Numbered from the stretch's first letter, positions 20,597 through 32,766 are shown. The stretch: DNA of 64,000 nucleotides from Enoplolaimus lenunculus (GCA_030248215.1 JASANG010001014.1:124001-188000); one strand, 5' to 3'. The notes: a model not told the origin generated them from the letters alone. Made by a program: numbers and translations.

Positions 20597-20783
20597 GGTC
20601 CATGTAAAGATCAGGGGAGGAACGTTTTTCTGTGAGACTAGAATAGAGTATATAAAGCTTAAGCTTCCGACTCATTTTTTGCTTGGCTTAGGCTTAGGCT
20701 TAGGAATAATCTCATTCTTATGCTTAGGCTTAGGCTTGGGAATATGCTTATACTACTTTTACGGCCCTGTTCTATACATGCGC
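20597..20783. mobile_element. MITE with TTAGGC core (GGTCCATGTATAG family)
   Basis: Starts GGTCCATGTAAAGATCAGG and ends with the inverse of CATGTATAGAACAGGGCCG. Directly abuts the 20,428-20,596 element. No intact target duplication seen. Confidence 0.65.
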
Positions 20784-22560
20784 AATCCTTTTAATAGGAA
20801 TATGAAACTTATTTCATGTTTCTCAAGTTCTGAGCAAATGTTTTTCTATTTACATACTACCAGAATTTTGACCCATATTACTCTGAGGGGAGTCCCATTT
20901 ACCCACGGGATAGCAATAAATCCGGAGTGAAATGTTTTTGCTGGGTTGGTTTGTGGGGTGCCTGAGAACGTAATTTAAAAAGTTGTCTATGTGGGGGATG
21001 GAAGGTTTTATCTCGAGAAGCTGTCTTATTGTGTTCTCAAAGGGGTTGTGTCCCTCCAACCCCTCCCCACCACACACACTAGGCAATTTACGTATATGTT
21101 GAAATTGTATTGAACACTGTTTAAACGGAAAATTTTTCGGTTAACCCTTTATCACATGAATATTTTCTATTTCATGTCAGACCTACTTTTATGCTAGGAT
21201 TCCAACTCCAGTGAATGGAGTGGGAAGCGTTTACCATCACCACTCAGCTATAGGAGCTTGACGCTCGAGCCCGAGGGGGCTCTCATGTCTCGCAAGTTAA
21301 CGTGGCTCATGCATAAGGGGTCTTGGGATTTTATTTGGAGTTTACTTGGGATTAGTCTATTCTAGCGGGGCTAGTTTCGGCTGGAATTTCTGGGGTTCTT
21401 CGGGATTTTGTACGGTTATTTGGGATTTACGGAGTATCCGGAGTTTGTCACGTTAACGTTTACATTTGTTTTGTATGGTGTGAGCTAGTGACTTAGTTGA
21501 ATATCAGGGTTAAGATATCGTAATAGACGTGCGGAAAGCACCTAAACAAAGGAACTTTCGGCACCTTCGGTGAACATAAGGTCGGTAGCATAAGCATATT
21601 ACTCGTTTACTTGTTGTACTCGGTATTCGTGCTTTATTGAATATAGCTTTAATACGGTGTTGGGGGAATAAAAGGGAAAACGACTGCATTTATCGAATCA
21701 GAGCGATATAAGCGTCATTGGAATACGGACCTGAACGCGGAGTTGGTGGTTTCAACCCATAGCCGAAATCACGAACATTCACAATCCCAACTTCCCAAAC
21801 TAGCAGTATCACGGGTCATTTGTAAAGTTTCCTTGTGAAATCCAAATATCCTGGAAAAAGTTAACGTGTATACTTATGTTCGGGCGTAGGCTTGACGGAA
21901 CCATAGACAGACGGATGCAAGAATGCTTTGCCACTTTGTAACAAAATTGGCACATTTGATACTCCCGCACCTGAGAAACTTGCTCACATAAAAAGATTTC
22001 CTTTATTTGCGTTTTCAAGGGGCTGTCGACCTCCAAACCCTCGCGCAAAGCAATTCATTGTTTGAGCAAATTTTTTGACTGTGTCTGTACAGCTTAGTGT
22101 GATGACCGCTTAGTGCGGGGGTTTGGGGGGCAGTAGCCCCCATCTTACTTAGGTTCCTTTAAAACTGCGGTGGGGTTCAGGAGGGCGGCAGCCCCATTGA
22201 GAACGTAATTAAAAAGGAGTATGTGGAGGATGGAAGGTTTTATCTCGAGAAGTTTTTTATTGTGTTCTCAAAGGTGTTGTGCCCCTCCAAACCCCCCACT
22301 AGGCAATTTACGTCTATATTGAAATTATATTAAACACAGTATATTGTGTATTCTTTAAATTATACCACAAATAGTGCATTCCGAAAAGGGGATTCGCCGG
22401 GATTCGGTTTCCGAAGGGAAACCTAATTTTTCAACGGGAAAACTCAACATATCATTTAAATTATATGAGCAACGTAAAATAAAATTTATACGACAAAGAT
22501 GTGTTAAAGAGTACAAATCAACAATTTCACCCCACCCGATAAGTGAGGGGTTACCGAAAT
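20784..22560. other. Repeat-derived region, no gene
   Basis: Direct duplicates of about 130 bp at 20,985-21,110 and 22,196-22,340 share GATGGAAGGTTTTATCTCGAG, TTGTGTTCTCAAAGG and ACTAGGCAATTTACGT. A hairpin GGGGGCAGTAGCCCCC lies at about 22,125. The 21,300-22,080 stretch is unassigned. An LTR-like origin was considered but no paired ends were found. Confidence 0.4.
21120..21300 (-). repeat. tRNA-derived repeat, third copy
   Basis: Shares TAGCTGAGTGGT (minus strand), the CTCCACTCC spacer and the GAGCCCCCTCGGGCTC hairpin with 18,087-18,648. Its box B is degraded (GTTGGAATCC). Confidence 0.6.
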
Positions 22561-22599
22561 TTTATTGCTCCAATGTCCTAAATATGCTGAGCGAAAAAC

Positions 22600-22745
22600 G
22601 TTGCGCCCAAAATCCCAATTTCCCAAAATCCCGAGCGAAAAACGCTACGCCCAAAATCCCAATTTCCCAAAATCACGAGCAAAAAACGCTGTGCCCAAAA
22701 TCCCAAGCGAAAAACGCTGCGCCCAAAATTCCAATTTCCCGGGTA
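22600..22745. repeat. CCCAAAATCCCAATTTCCCA short tandem repeat
   Basis: Irregular tandem units alternating CGAAAAACGCTGCGCCC and CAAAATCCCAATTTCC. The reverse complement appears at 20,255-20,410, giving an inverted pair about 2.3 kb apart. Confidence 0.6.
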
Positions 22746-22789
22746 CTATTTCCCGGGTAATATCAGCGGATTTTGGGAGGGACATCTTC

Positions 22790-23252
22790 TGTACATGGGC
22801 CGATATGAGCATAAAAGATACAATTCTAAAAATCGGTATTTATTATGCCAGTACTGTATTGACCCAAATAAGAAGCGGTACCCATTTTTAGTCCCGATCA
22901 ACAGGAGTCCGTGTTCCTAATAAGAGTCCGTAAGCGCATAGAGTCCCTAAACCCTAATTAGAGTCCATAAATGTCAATTGTTCCTAATTGTAGAGCATAA
23001 ATGACTCCAGAATCAAATAATTTGAGCTCAAAACTTTAAAGCGTGCAAGAATGTGGTTTAATAATCTGACTGAGGTTTGGATATAGAATTTTTTCATTAG
23101 CTCCACTTTGGTGGTGAAACCATGCAAATTATTCCAAAAAAAATTAGACAAGCATTTCGGACATCCGGCGGATATCCGGATATCCGTATACACGTTTCAC
23201 TTCGGATACATATCCAGATATTTTTCATATCCGGATATCCGGTGCCCATTTA
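22790..23252. mobile_element. hAT-like element fragment (TATCCGGATATCC family)
   Basis: The right end ATATCCGGATATCCGGTGCCCAT and the preceding TTTGCATGGTTTCACCAC-type segment (inverted here) match the left part of the 36,859-38,134 element. It contains a partial TACTGTATTGACCC insertion at 22,849-23,060. The left end is lost. Confidence 0.55.
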
Positions 23253-23253
23253 T

Positions 23254-23395
23254 ACTATGTATACGTGTTGCAATTCTTAAACACTGTGTCATATATACTA
23301 TTTAACGTATATACACTGCGCTGAGTTGCCCATAGTCAACTGTATGTGAGAAGGGGTTATAGATAGTAAACGGAAAATTTTCCGGTTATTGTGTA
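23254..23395. repeat. Partial copy of the 296-bp repeat
   Basis: ACTATGTATACGTGTTGCAA, CACTGCGCTGAGTTGCC and GAGAAGGGGTTATAGATAG match the non-tRNA half of 18,087-18,648. Confidence 0.6.
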
Positions 23396-23708
23396 TCAAA
23401 TACATTTTTAAACAGCTAAGCCTAAACAATGATGGCCAATTACTTTTAGGGGCTTAAGGGCCATGTCAATATCACGGGCTGCACATTATTCTGTGGAACC
23501 AAAAGAGACTATGCTTAAGCAAGTTATTCTGTGGGACTAGAAGAGACTACGCTTAAAGCTTTAGACTAAGTTTTTGCTTCATTAAAGCTTAGGCTTAGGA
23601 ATAATGCTCATTCTTACGCTTAGGCTTAGGTTAGGGTTAGACTTAGGCTTAGATATATGCTTTTGTCACGCGTTAACCCTACCTTGTGACACTTTTTATG
23701 GCAAGGCT

Positions 23709-26400
23709 GAATCATATGAACACGATAGTGTTCATATATATGATTCGCGCATCTCAAGCGCGTATTTTCAGTTTAGTTCGCATGTTGGTGCTCAAGTAAT
23801 ATCAGACCTGTATCGTTTAAATTTTGTGCACTGGTATCCTGGTACGTAGGGAATATTTGTGCCAAAGGATTTTGCAAACCAGTGTGGTCTTCAATAGTTA
23901 CGGTTGAAAAACTCCTTACAGAAAGTGCACGAAATTTTTCATTTTGGTTCAACACTTTTTACACGTTAGCTATGCAATTTTACGATTATAACTTTCACCA
24001 CTTTATAGAGCTTACGGTTGGTTTCACTTCAACAGTCGGTTTCACCCCAACGGTTGGTTTCACCTCAACGGTTGGTTACACCCCAACGGTTGGTTTTGCC
24101 CCAACGGTTGGTTTTGCACCAACGGTTGGTTTCACCCCAACAGTCGGTTTCTTCCCAACGGTTGGTTTCAGCCCAACGGTTGGTTTCACCCCAACGGTTG
24201 GTTTTGCCCCAACGGTTGGTTTTGCCCCAACGGTTGGTTTTGCCCCAACGGTTGGTTTCACCCCAACGGTTGGTTTCACCCCAACGGTTGGTTACACCCC
24301 AACGATTGGTTTTGCCCCAACGGTTGGTTTTGCCCCAACGGTTGGTTTCACCCCAACGGTTGGTTTCACCCCAACAGTCGGTTTCTTCCAACGGTTGGTT
24401 TCACCCAACGGTTGGTTTCACCCCAACGGTTGGTTTTGCCCCAACGGTGGGTTTTGCCCAACGGTTGGTTTCACCCAACGGTTGGTTTTGCCCAACGGTT
24501 GGTTTCAGCTGAACGGTTGGTTTCACCCCAACGGTTGGCTTCACCCCAACGGATGGTTTCATTTCAACGGATGGTTTCACCCCAACAGTCGGTTCCACCC
24601 CAACGGTTGGTTTCACCCCAACGGTTGGTTCACCCCAACGGTTGGTCTCACCCAACATTCGGTTTCACCCAACAGTCGGTTTCACCAACGGTTGTTTCAC
24701 CCAACGGTTGGTTTTCCCAACGGTTGGTTTCCAACGGTTGGTTTTGCCCAACGGTTGGTTTCACCCCAACGGTTGGTTCACCCCAACAGTCGGTTTCTTC
24801 CCAACGGTTGGTTTCAGCCCAACGGTTGGTTTCACCCAACGGTTGGTTTTCCCCAACGGTTGGTTTTGCCCCAACGGTTGGTTTGCCCAACGGTTGGTTT
24901 CACCCCAACGGTTGGTTTCACCCAACGGTTGGTTACACCAACGGTTGGTTTTGCCAACGGTTGGTTTTCCCAACGGTTGGTTTCACCCAACGGTTGGTTT
25001 CACCCAACAGTCGGTTTCTTCCAACGGTTGGTTTCACCCCAACGGTTGGTTTCACCCCAGGTTGGTTTCACCCAACGGTTGGTTTTCCAACGGTGGGTTT
25101 TGCCCCAACGGTTGGTTTCACCCAACGGTTGGTTTTGCCCAACGGTTGGTTTCACTGAACGGTTGGTTTCACCCAACGGTTGGCTTCACCCCAACGGATG
25201 GTTTCATTTAACGGATGGTTTCACCCAACAGTCGGTTCCACCCCAACGGTTGGTTTTACCCAACGGTTGGTTTCACCCAACGGTTGGTTTCACCCCAACG
25301 GTTCGTTTCACCCAACGGTTGGTCTCACCCCAACATTCGGTTCACCCCAACGGTTGGTTTCCCCCAACGGTTGGTTTCACCTAACGGTTGGCTTCACCTA
25401 ACGGTTGGCTTCACCCAACGGTTGGTTTCATCCCAACGGTTGGTTTTACCCAAACGGTTGGTTTCACTCCAACAGTTGTTTTGCCCCAATGGTTGGCTTC
25501 ACCCTCAACGGTTGGTTTCACCCCAACGGTTGGCTTCACGTCAACGGTTGGTTTCAGCTCAACGGTTTGATTCACCCTAACGGTTGGTCTCACCCCAACG
25601 GTTGGTTTTACCCCAACGGTTGGTTTCACCCCAACGGTTGATTCACCTCAACGGTTGGTTTTACTCTAACGGTTGGCTTCACCCCAACGGTTGGTTTCAC
25701 TCCAACGATCGGTTTCACCCAACGATTGGTTTCATCTAACGGTTGGTTTTACCCAGATGGTTGGTTTCACACCAACGGTCGTGTTCACCCCAACGGTTGG
25801 TTTCAGCCAAATGGTTGGTTTTACCCCAACGGTTGACCCCAACGGTTGGATTAACCTCAACGGTTGGTTTCACTCCAACGACTGGTTTCACCCCAACGGT
25901 CGGTTCCATCCCAACGGTCGGTTTCACTCACCCTAACGGTTGGTTTCACCCTAACGGTTGGTTTCAACCCAACGGTTGGTTTCAGCCCAACGGTTGATTT
26001 CACCCCAACGATTGGTTTCACCCCAACGGTTGACCCCAACGGTTGGATTCACCTCAACGGTTGGTTTCACTCCGACGATTGGTTTCACCCCAACGATTGG
26101 TTTCACCCCAACGATTGGTTTCACCCTAACCATTGGTTTCACCCCAACGGTCGGTTTCATCCCAACGGTCGGTTTCACTCACCCTAACGGTTTCACCCTA
26201 ACGGTTGGTTTCAACCCAACGGTTGGTTTCAGCCCAACGGTTGGTTTTACCTAACGGTTGTTTCACCCCAACGGTCGATTTCATCCAACGGTTGGTTTCA
26301 CTCCAACGGTTGGTTTCAGCCCAAGGGTTGGTTTCACACAAACGGTTAGCTTCACCGCAACGGAGGATGTCACCCCCATGGATTAATGCAGCAGCTTGGT
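23709..26400 (+). mobile_element. Minisatellite-bearing repeat element, copy A
   Basis: Unique flank 23,709-24,005 is followed by the 18-bp array. The flank aligns over about 250 bp with the inverse of 32,945-33,197 (shared ACTCCTTACAGAAAGTGCA and TTTTGGTTCAACACTTTTTA). Both copies end with a GTCAYCCCCATGG segment after the array. The left edge is marked by the imperfect hairpin GAATCATATGAACAC at 23,709-23,746. The class is unknown. Confidence 0.6.
24010..26365. repeat. 18-bp minisatellite, about 130 units
   Basis: Units of the type CACCCCAACGGTTGGTTT. The first roughly 20 keep 18 bp exactly, so a PTVGFT peptide repeat is open there. Later units are often 17 bp or other lengths, so no frame survives. 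Each unit contains the near-palindrome CCAACGGTTGG. I regard it as non-coding. Confidence 0.95.
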
Positions 26401-26407
26401 AAAGCGG

Positions 26408-27315
26408 TTGAAACTAGAAAAAATGCTCAGCACTTGAGCAAAAAGGGATATGTTTCATATTCCTATTAAAAGTATGGTAAACTAGATCAGCACATTCGCT
26501 TGATGTAACCTGGAAAAGTATTAAGAAACAATAGCTGCCAAAATCATGTTAATTATTAATTTTTCTGAAACATATTGCGGACAGCAAAATTTCTGTAATA
26601 TTTTTTGTAAGAAACTGATTCTTTTCTTGAATGCAAAGCGAAATTATTTCTGAAATGTAGACAGATGTAGCTTGGAATCCATGAATATATATTGAAGTTC
26701 TCTACAAAACGTATTAAATTTACCTATGGCTTTGTATTACCATAGTTAATTGAATTTCATAAGAGCATTGTGTGGCGACATAATGGCTGTTAGAGTTTTG
26801 ATGACCAATTTTGTTAGATACTTTCTTGAACAGACGTCACAAAGCGAATCGCAATTGATGCTTTAAAAAGGCTCCACTTATAAGTGACTTTTGAGTTTAC
26901 TCGATTTTTTACCTTAGTGACAAATTATATAAATGCGCACTTCCCACCCGAGTTATTTATCTGTTTCACTGCATAGTCACGACTATTGAAGCTCACAAAT
27001 CGCACCGTATTCTGGCAACATCGATTAACTTGCAAAATCAAAGAGCTGTATACCTCAGTCATGTCTCTGCGACCCTAAGGAATTTCTGAAAATTGCTAAC
27101 AAATCCTGTCAAAAACTTCAATGTTAGAAATAGATTTGCTGTCCGCAAGATGTTTCAGAAAAATTAATAATTAACATGATTTTGGCAGCTATTGTTTCTT
27201 AATACTTTTCCAGGTTACATCAAGCGAATGTGCTGATCTAGTTTACCATACTTTTAATAGGAATATGAAACATATCCCTTTTTGCTCAAGTGCTGAGCAT
27301 TTTTTCTAGTTTCAA
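26408..27315. repeat. Large inverted repeat with 181-bp arms (foldback-type)
   Basis: Arms 26,408-26,588 and 27,135-27,315, starting TTGAAACTAGAAAAAATGC, differ at only one position by eye. The 546-bp spacer is AT-rich without a recognisable gene. No target duplication is seen next to the arms. A diverged piece of the arm end occurs near 20,790-20,855. The arm identity suggests a recent origin. Confidence 0.88.
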
Positions 27316-27462
27316 TTTAATACTGTGAACGGCACATTAAGTTGAGCCATTTTTAAAGCATCAATTGCGATTTTTGTGACAACGCCCTAAGAAAGTATCT
27401 AACAAAATTGGTCATCATAACTTTAACTCAGCAATAATGTCACCATACAATGCTGTTAAGAG

Positions 27463-27716
27463 TAGTGATGGGCATCGGATATTTTTTCATATCTGGATAT
27501 TCGGCAATTCTTGCCGGATATTTATCCGGATATCCGAAATGAAATTTTACATTTCGGATATCCGAAACTCGATTTTGCATTTTTTGGGTTTCCGAACCTC
27601 AATTTTCGTTTCTTAAGCGCTTGTTTTAACTTGTTGCTCTAAAGGAAGTACCCTGACCCTAAAACAAATTGCTATGAGCATAAAGGATACAATTCTAAAA
27701 ATCGGTATTTATTATG
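27463..27716. mobile_element. hAT-like element left end (TATCCGGATATCC family)
   Basis: Starts TAGTGATGGGCATCGGATAT and matches the inverse of 37,880-38,134 through to the point where a TACTGTAGTGACCC element is inserted at 27,717. Confidence 0.65.
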
Positions 27717-28160
27717 CCAGTACTGTAGTGACCCGAATAAGAGGGGGTACCCATTTTGAGTCCCAATCAATAGGAGTCCGTATCCCTAATAAGAGTTCGT
27801 AAGCGCACAGAGTCTCTAAATCATAATTAGAGTCCATAAATGTCAATTATTCCTAATTTTAGTGCATAAATGACTCCAGAACCAAATAAAGGTGAGTTCA
27901 AAACTTTGAAGCTTACTTAAGTTTTCACAGTACGTTCCTAATAATAACCTTGCATTATAACTAAAGCTTTTGATACAGGGCAAATAAATATTCGATTCAA
28001 GGGTTAGTTACAATACCGGATATATGTGGAACGAAGTGTGGCGGAGGACGGGATAAAAATAAATAACAGCCCGTAACCGAATAACAGGGGGTTCCCTCTG
28101 GAGAGGTCAAATAAATATCAGTCCCTTTGTTATTCTGGTCACTCACTAGTAACTACAGTA
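27717..28160. mobile_element. MITE, TACTGTAGTGACCCGAATA family
   Basis: The left end is TACTGTAGTGACCCGAATAA and the right end is near GGTCACTCACTAGTAACTACAGTA. The interior repeats GAGTCCNTAA-type phrases. Copies are at 29,001-29,437, 22,849-23,060 (partial) and 37,636-37,880 (partial, inverted). Confidence 0.7.
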
Positions 28161-29000
28161 CCTTAGTAGTTTTGGGTATTCAGTTTTAAAAGATTGCTGC
28201 AGACTACGAAATAAATATTGCGTTGACAGCTTGAAATTGAGTTGATGGCTTGTCCTTTGCTTTATTTAAACCACTGCAATTGAGATTCCATCGAATATAA
28301 CAGGGTGCGACCGGAACCAAAAACTGACGGAGCCGGAGCTGGATAATCTAATATCAAACCAGAGCTGGAGCCGGATGGTTGATTAGATTGCTAATTTAAA
28401 CTTATATTCCTTTATTAGTTTATACATAGTTTATATTCTGGTTTATTAAATCATATTACTGTTTGAATTACTGGTTGAGCGCGCTAAAATTATTGGTTTT
28501 TTCGTAAATTAAGCCTATAACTCAAAAATTACCACAAACACACATTTTTTAATTATATATTTCCACAAATAACTGAAATTCAAGCAAAAAACTAAAATAA
28601 AGTATCTAGTGGACGTTTATGCGAATATCATATGATATTCCAAAATTACAACTAATATCATATGATATTTACCGGACAGTGCAATCTTCACGTGCTTATA
28701 AATGAATAGAATGTGGGATGACAGAGGCACAGATGCACCTAAAAATACCAAAAGGAAGCCGGATTTGTTCCGGCACAAACGCGCTCAGAACTATAGCGTG
28801 ATATTCAAAAATTCAAGTAGTCAATCTAAGTCAATTAGTTTCATCTTTTTTAGTTTCAACCGCTTTATTAAGCGGTTGCTTAATCCGTCAACTTAAACTA
28901 TGAAAAATGAGAAGACTGATTAAACTAAATACTAAGTTTAAATAAGTCGTTTGGTTGAATGAAACTTTTGCCCTGACAACATGCGCCGAACCACAGTACT
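28161..29000. other. Spacer with hairpins and a MITE end
   Basis: A hAT-type end CAGGGTGCGACCGGAACC starts at 28,301 without a visible partner. Two identical 16-bp palindromes AATATCATATGATATT are at 28,624-28,639 and 28,654-28,669. A perfect 9-bp hairpin, CAACCGCTT-TATT-AAGCGGTTG, is at 28,857-28,878. No gene seen. Confidence 0.5.
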
Positions 29001-29437
29001 CACTGTATTGACCCGAATAAGAGTGGGTCCCCATTTTGAGTCCGAATCAATGGGAGTCCGTATCCCTAATAAGAGTCCGTAAGCGGATAGAGTCCCTAAG
29101 CAAGCCCTAATTAGAGTCCATAAATGTCAATTAACCCTAATTTTAGCGCATAAACGACTCCGGGACCAAATAATTAGAGTTCGAAACTTTAAAGCGTACG
29201 TAAATTTTGAAAGTACATTCCTAAGCATAACCTTGTATTATCGCTCACGCTATTGACACAAGACAAATAAAACGTTTGATTCAACCGATAATTGCAGTAC
29301 AGGATATATATCAGTAATGAAGGGCGGCGGAGCGTGGGTTAAAAATAAATAACAGTCCGTAACCGAATAACAAGGGGGATACCCTCTGGAAAGGCCAAAT
29401 AAATATCAGTCCCCCCCGTATTCGGGTCACTACAGTA
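29001..29437. mobile_element. MITE, TACTGTAGTGACCCGAATA family, near-complete
   Basis: The ends CACTGTATTGACCCGAATAA and inverted TACTGTAGTGACCCGAATAC are well kept. Interior as in 27,717-28,160. A few bases beyond its right end is the RTE target duplication. Confidence 0.75.
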
Positions 29438-29457
29438 TTTGTATGACGCCATGCATT

Positions 29458-32400
29458 CTTCTTCTTCTTCTTCTTTGGCCTTTGTCCCTATTTGGGGTTG
29501 GCTCTATTGGATTTCTGACGCCATTTGACTCTGTCCTCGGCATTGTCAGGATGCTATCCACGCTTCTTCAGGTCCATGTGTAGCACATCGCTCCACCGCT
29601 GCATTGGTCGGCCTCATGGTCTTTTCCCTGGCACCTCCATGTTGAAGCTGTATTTAGCCATTGTTGATGGCTGTGCACGTAAGACATGGCCATACCATCG
29701 CATTCTGCTTTCTTGCATTTTCTCAGCGATCGGGATCACCTTGTACATTTGCCTTATGTCATCATTACGAATGTGGTCTAGTTTGGTCACGCCGCTCGAC
29801 CACCGAAGCATTTTTGTTTCCATAGTCGAAAGTCGATGTTCATCTTCTTTGGTTGCGGGCCAGCATTCGGATCCATAGAGGGCAATAGGTCGTACAATTG
29901 ATTTGTAGACCTTTGCTTTCAGCGTATTAGGCATACGCTGGGCGCAAAATATGCCGGTTGTGTTGCGCCATTTCGCCCAGGCGGCGTTTATCCGAGTCGT
30001 GATCTCAGCCTTGAGCGAACCATCGGCAGACAGTGTAGAACCGAGGTATTTGAAGCTATCGGTTTTCGGCAGGGAAATATCAGATACTTTGATGGCGTCT
30101 GTGACGTTCGGGTCTGTTGTCATGTATTCTGTTTTCTTTAGATTGAGTCGCAGACCGAACTTATCGAGACGATCGTGCCATTGCTGGACCCACTTTTCCA
30201 GGCCGTCCTTCGTGGCTTCGGCGAGCATGATGTCGTCGGCATACATGAGACAGTACGGTATCTCACGCTGCAAATCACGCGTGATAGTGTCGATCGCAAT
30301 GATGAACAGCAAAGATGACAGTGCTGATCCTTGATGGACTCCAACAGTGACGTTGAAATTGTTCGATATTCCAGCTGGACATCGCACCCGGCTATTTGGC
30401 TTGGCGTACAGTATCTTTATCCAATTGACGAGCTCTTCTGGTACCAGATGCGAGCGAAGAGAGTACCAAATTAGATCGTGGGGTACCAGATCGAAGGCTT
30501 TCTCTAGATCAAGGAACGCAACGTTGAATTGCATCGGTGGTTCCACAGCCCTTGACAAATCCAGCTTGGTTTGCTGTTAGGTGTACTATGGACCACAGGC
30601 GTGTCTCCAGTACTCTCTCAAAGATCTTCATAGCATGAGAGAGTAGACGGACAGGCCTGTAATTAGCACATTCGGCAGGGTTTCCTTTGCGCTTCCATAT
30701 TGGGATTGTGGTACTTTTCTGCCAGTCTAGCGGTGTTTTTCCTTCAGTGACAATCTGGTTGAACAGTTTCGCCAACCAGGTTGTGGATACTCTTGCTGTA
30801 CATTTCCATAGTTCTGATGCAATGTCTTCTGGGCCTGCTGCTTTTCCAGGCTTCATTTTCTTCAGTGCAGCAACCACCTCGTCAGGAGTTATTGGTTGTA
30901 TTGGACCAGAAGTAGGCTGAGGCTGAGAAATCGGAGGGTGTGGAAATTCAACATTGGAGATGCCTCGAAATAACGTCTCCAACGTTCAGTTGCCGTCGTC
31001 TTGTCAACATTGAGCTTGCCGTGCTCGTCGTTCACGCCGTACAAGTTTTCCACATCCTGTGCACGGCGATGGCGTTGTTTGACCAGACGGTAAAGCTGAC
31101 GTTCTCCATGGCGGCTTTCTAGCTTTTTGTAGAGGTCCTCGTAGTGCTCCGCCTTGCGTTTGGCAACGGCTTGCTTGGCGGCAGATCTTGCCTTCTTATA
31201 CTCAGACCATGTGCTAGCATTCTTATCGGCAAGAAAGCTGTGGTATGCACGCTTTTTCTCCTGAAGCCTTGCTTCTACTTCCTCGGTCCATAGCCACACG
31301 TTCTTCTCGACGAATCGTCGGCCTGGCTTGGTGGTTCCTAGCACTGTCGCAGCTGTTGAATGAATCGATTTCTTTACTTTTAGCCACGTTTCCTCCATAT
31401 AGGTTATTTCTGGGAGCCTTAGATTTTGCATTAAGGCGCTGCTCCTATCACCCGTCTTCCACCATTTTTTACACTTTCTGTTGACTATCGTTTGGCGTGG
31501 CTCTGGTAGTTGACGAACTTGCAGCGTAACGAGGACGTAGTCAATTTGAGACCTGGAATTACCACTTTCATAAGTCACCAGGTGCGTGGTTCTCTTCTTG
31601 AACCAGGTGTTGCTGATCACAAAGTTGTGGGAGTCAGCAAACTCGAGCACTGGTTCTCCATCCGTATTGCGTGTTCCATAGCCATTGCCGCCGTGTGATG
31701 CATCCCCTTCCGCGCGTTCACCAACATGACCGTCACCACCAATGACAATTGAGTCAGAGTCTGAGATTTCGCGGATCCTCGCGTCGAAATCGTTCCAGAA
31801 GTTTTTCTTTTCGGTTTGTCCGCGGCCTGCTTGCGGTGCATAGGCTGAGAAGAAGTGAATGATACGATCACTAATAGCGATTACAATCTTCATCAGCCTG
31901 TCGTTATACCTTTCACAGGATTTGATGTTGTCTCTTAGAGCTTTACTAACTACAATTGCCACTCCATTCGCTGACCGACGTGTTCCCATGTAAAGCAATT
32001 TGTAACCATTGTCCCCTTCTTGATCGTCGAGGTTACGTGACTTAGAGCCGGTCCATCGAGTTTCCTGCAAAGCACATATGTCGATACGTCGACGATGAAA
32101 CATTTTAACCAAGTCACCTGGTTTGGCGTTAAGTGTTCAGATGTTGAGCGACATGAACCGTAGGTTGGCTAGCTTGCTTGCGTCTCTGCGTCGCCATTGG
32201 TTCGCAGAGAACCCTTGCCTATTTGTCACTGAGGCCGGGCCTCGCCTCAGCGCGTCGGATGAAGCGGACGCCCTAGCCTTTAGGTTAAGTCTTGATGACG
32301 TGAAATCCATTGATGTTTGAGCGACATGAAATTACACTGGTCGATGCGTCGCAACATCTGTCACCAGCGCCCCATAACAGGTTCAAGAAAACCAAAGCTT

Positions 32401-32751
32401 GCCGTCAGATTCTAGCAGTCGCAGAGGTTGTGATTACCATAGAGCCGGTGTACTACCAATCAGACGCTTCCATGGATTTTTGACTTTTTTACGTGGTTTG
32501 TCACCCACGCGGTAATTTTTCTGTCAGGGATTACCTAGCCCTTAGCCTTTGGATAAAGATCCTTGGCCCGCAAGGCAGCGGGGACCGAGTTATTTTATAC
32601 ATGCGCCCAGTACCCGCATGTCGCCAGAGGTCCTTTTAGCGTAACCCAGGTTATGCCACGAGGAGGCAAGGACTTGTCTTGTCGAGGAGAAGCGATATGT
32701 TGCGCTGAGCGTTGTGGTTTTTTAGGCCACGCTGCACTCGACCAATAACCC
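29458..32751 (-). mobile_element. RTE-type LINE with perfect 15-bp target duplication
   Basis: A non-LTR retrotransposon on the minus strand: endonuclease then reverse transcriptase in one polyprotein, with a short microsatellite-like tail (agaagaagaag, minus strand) at 29,458-29,475. It is flanked by identical copies of ATGACGCCATGCATT (29,443-29,457 and 32,752-32,766), which fixes both ends. The length of about 3.3 kb is normal for RTE, so it looks full-length, although its protein is interrupted. It inserted into the tail of the inverted copy B repeat, next to a TACTGTAGTGACC MITE. Confidence 0.92.
29614..32112 (-). pseudogene. RTE endonuclease-reverse transcriptase, broken
   Basis: The APE endonuclease part reads CALQETRW, IVVSK, and SRSQIDYVL. 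The RT part has PGKAAGPEDI, NYRPVRLLSHAMKIFERVL, NQAGFVKG, FLDLEKAFD, VHQGSALS and the catalytic MYADDIMLA, then YLGSTLSADG and the RMRWYGHVLR tail. Three lesions are visible. The endonuclease GGDLNGHVG box reads GGDGHVG, lacking two residues. A one-base shift lies near 30,970 (between RWRRYFE and NVEFPHPPIS). Around 30,540 a segment between GTTDAI and VAFLDLEKAFD is deleted and the frame changes. The copy is therefore unlikely to be active despite its clean target duplication. Confidence 0.9.
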
Positions 32752-32766
32752 ATGACGCCATGCATT

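Noticed and set aside
21470-21780. Solo LTR
   Set aside because: No paired terminus, target duplication or second copy in the window.
23882-25384. A 500-residue open frame rich in PTVGFT repeats
   Set aside because: It is the 18-bp minisatellite read in one frame. Unit length slips to 17 bp in the second half, other frames and the minus strand are equally open, and the sister copy has only a few units.
24010-26365. CRISPR-like array of short repeats
   Set aside because: There are no unique spacers. Units are contiguous and the context is a eukaryotic genome.
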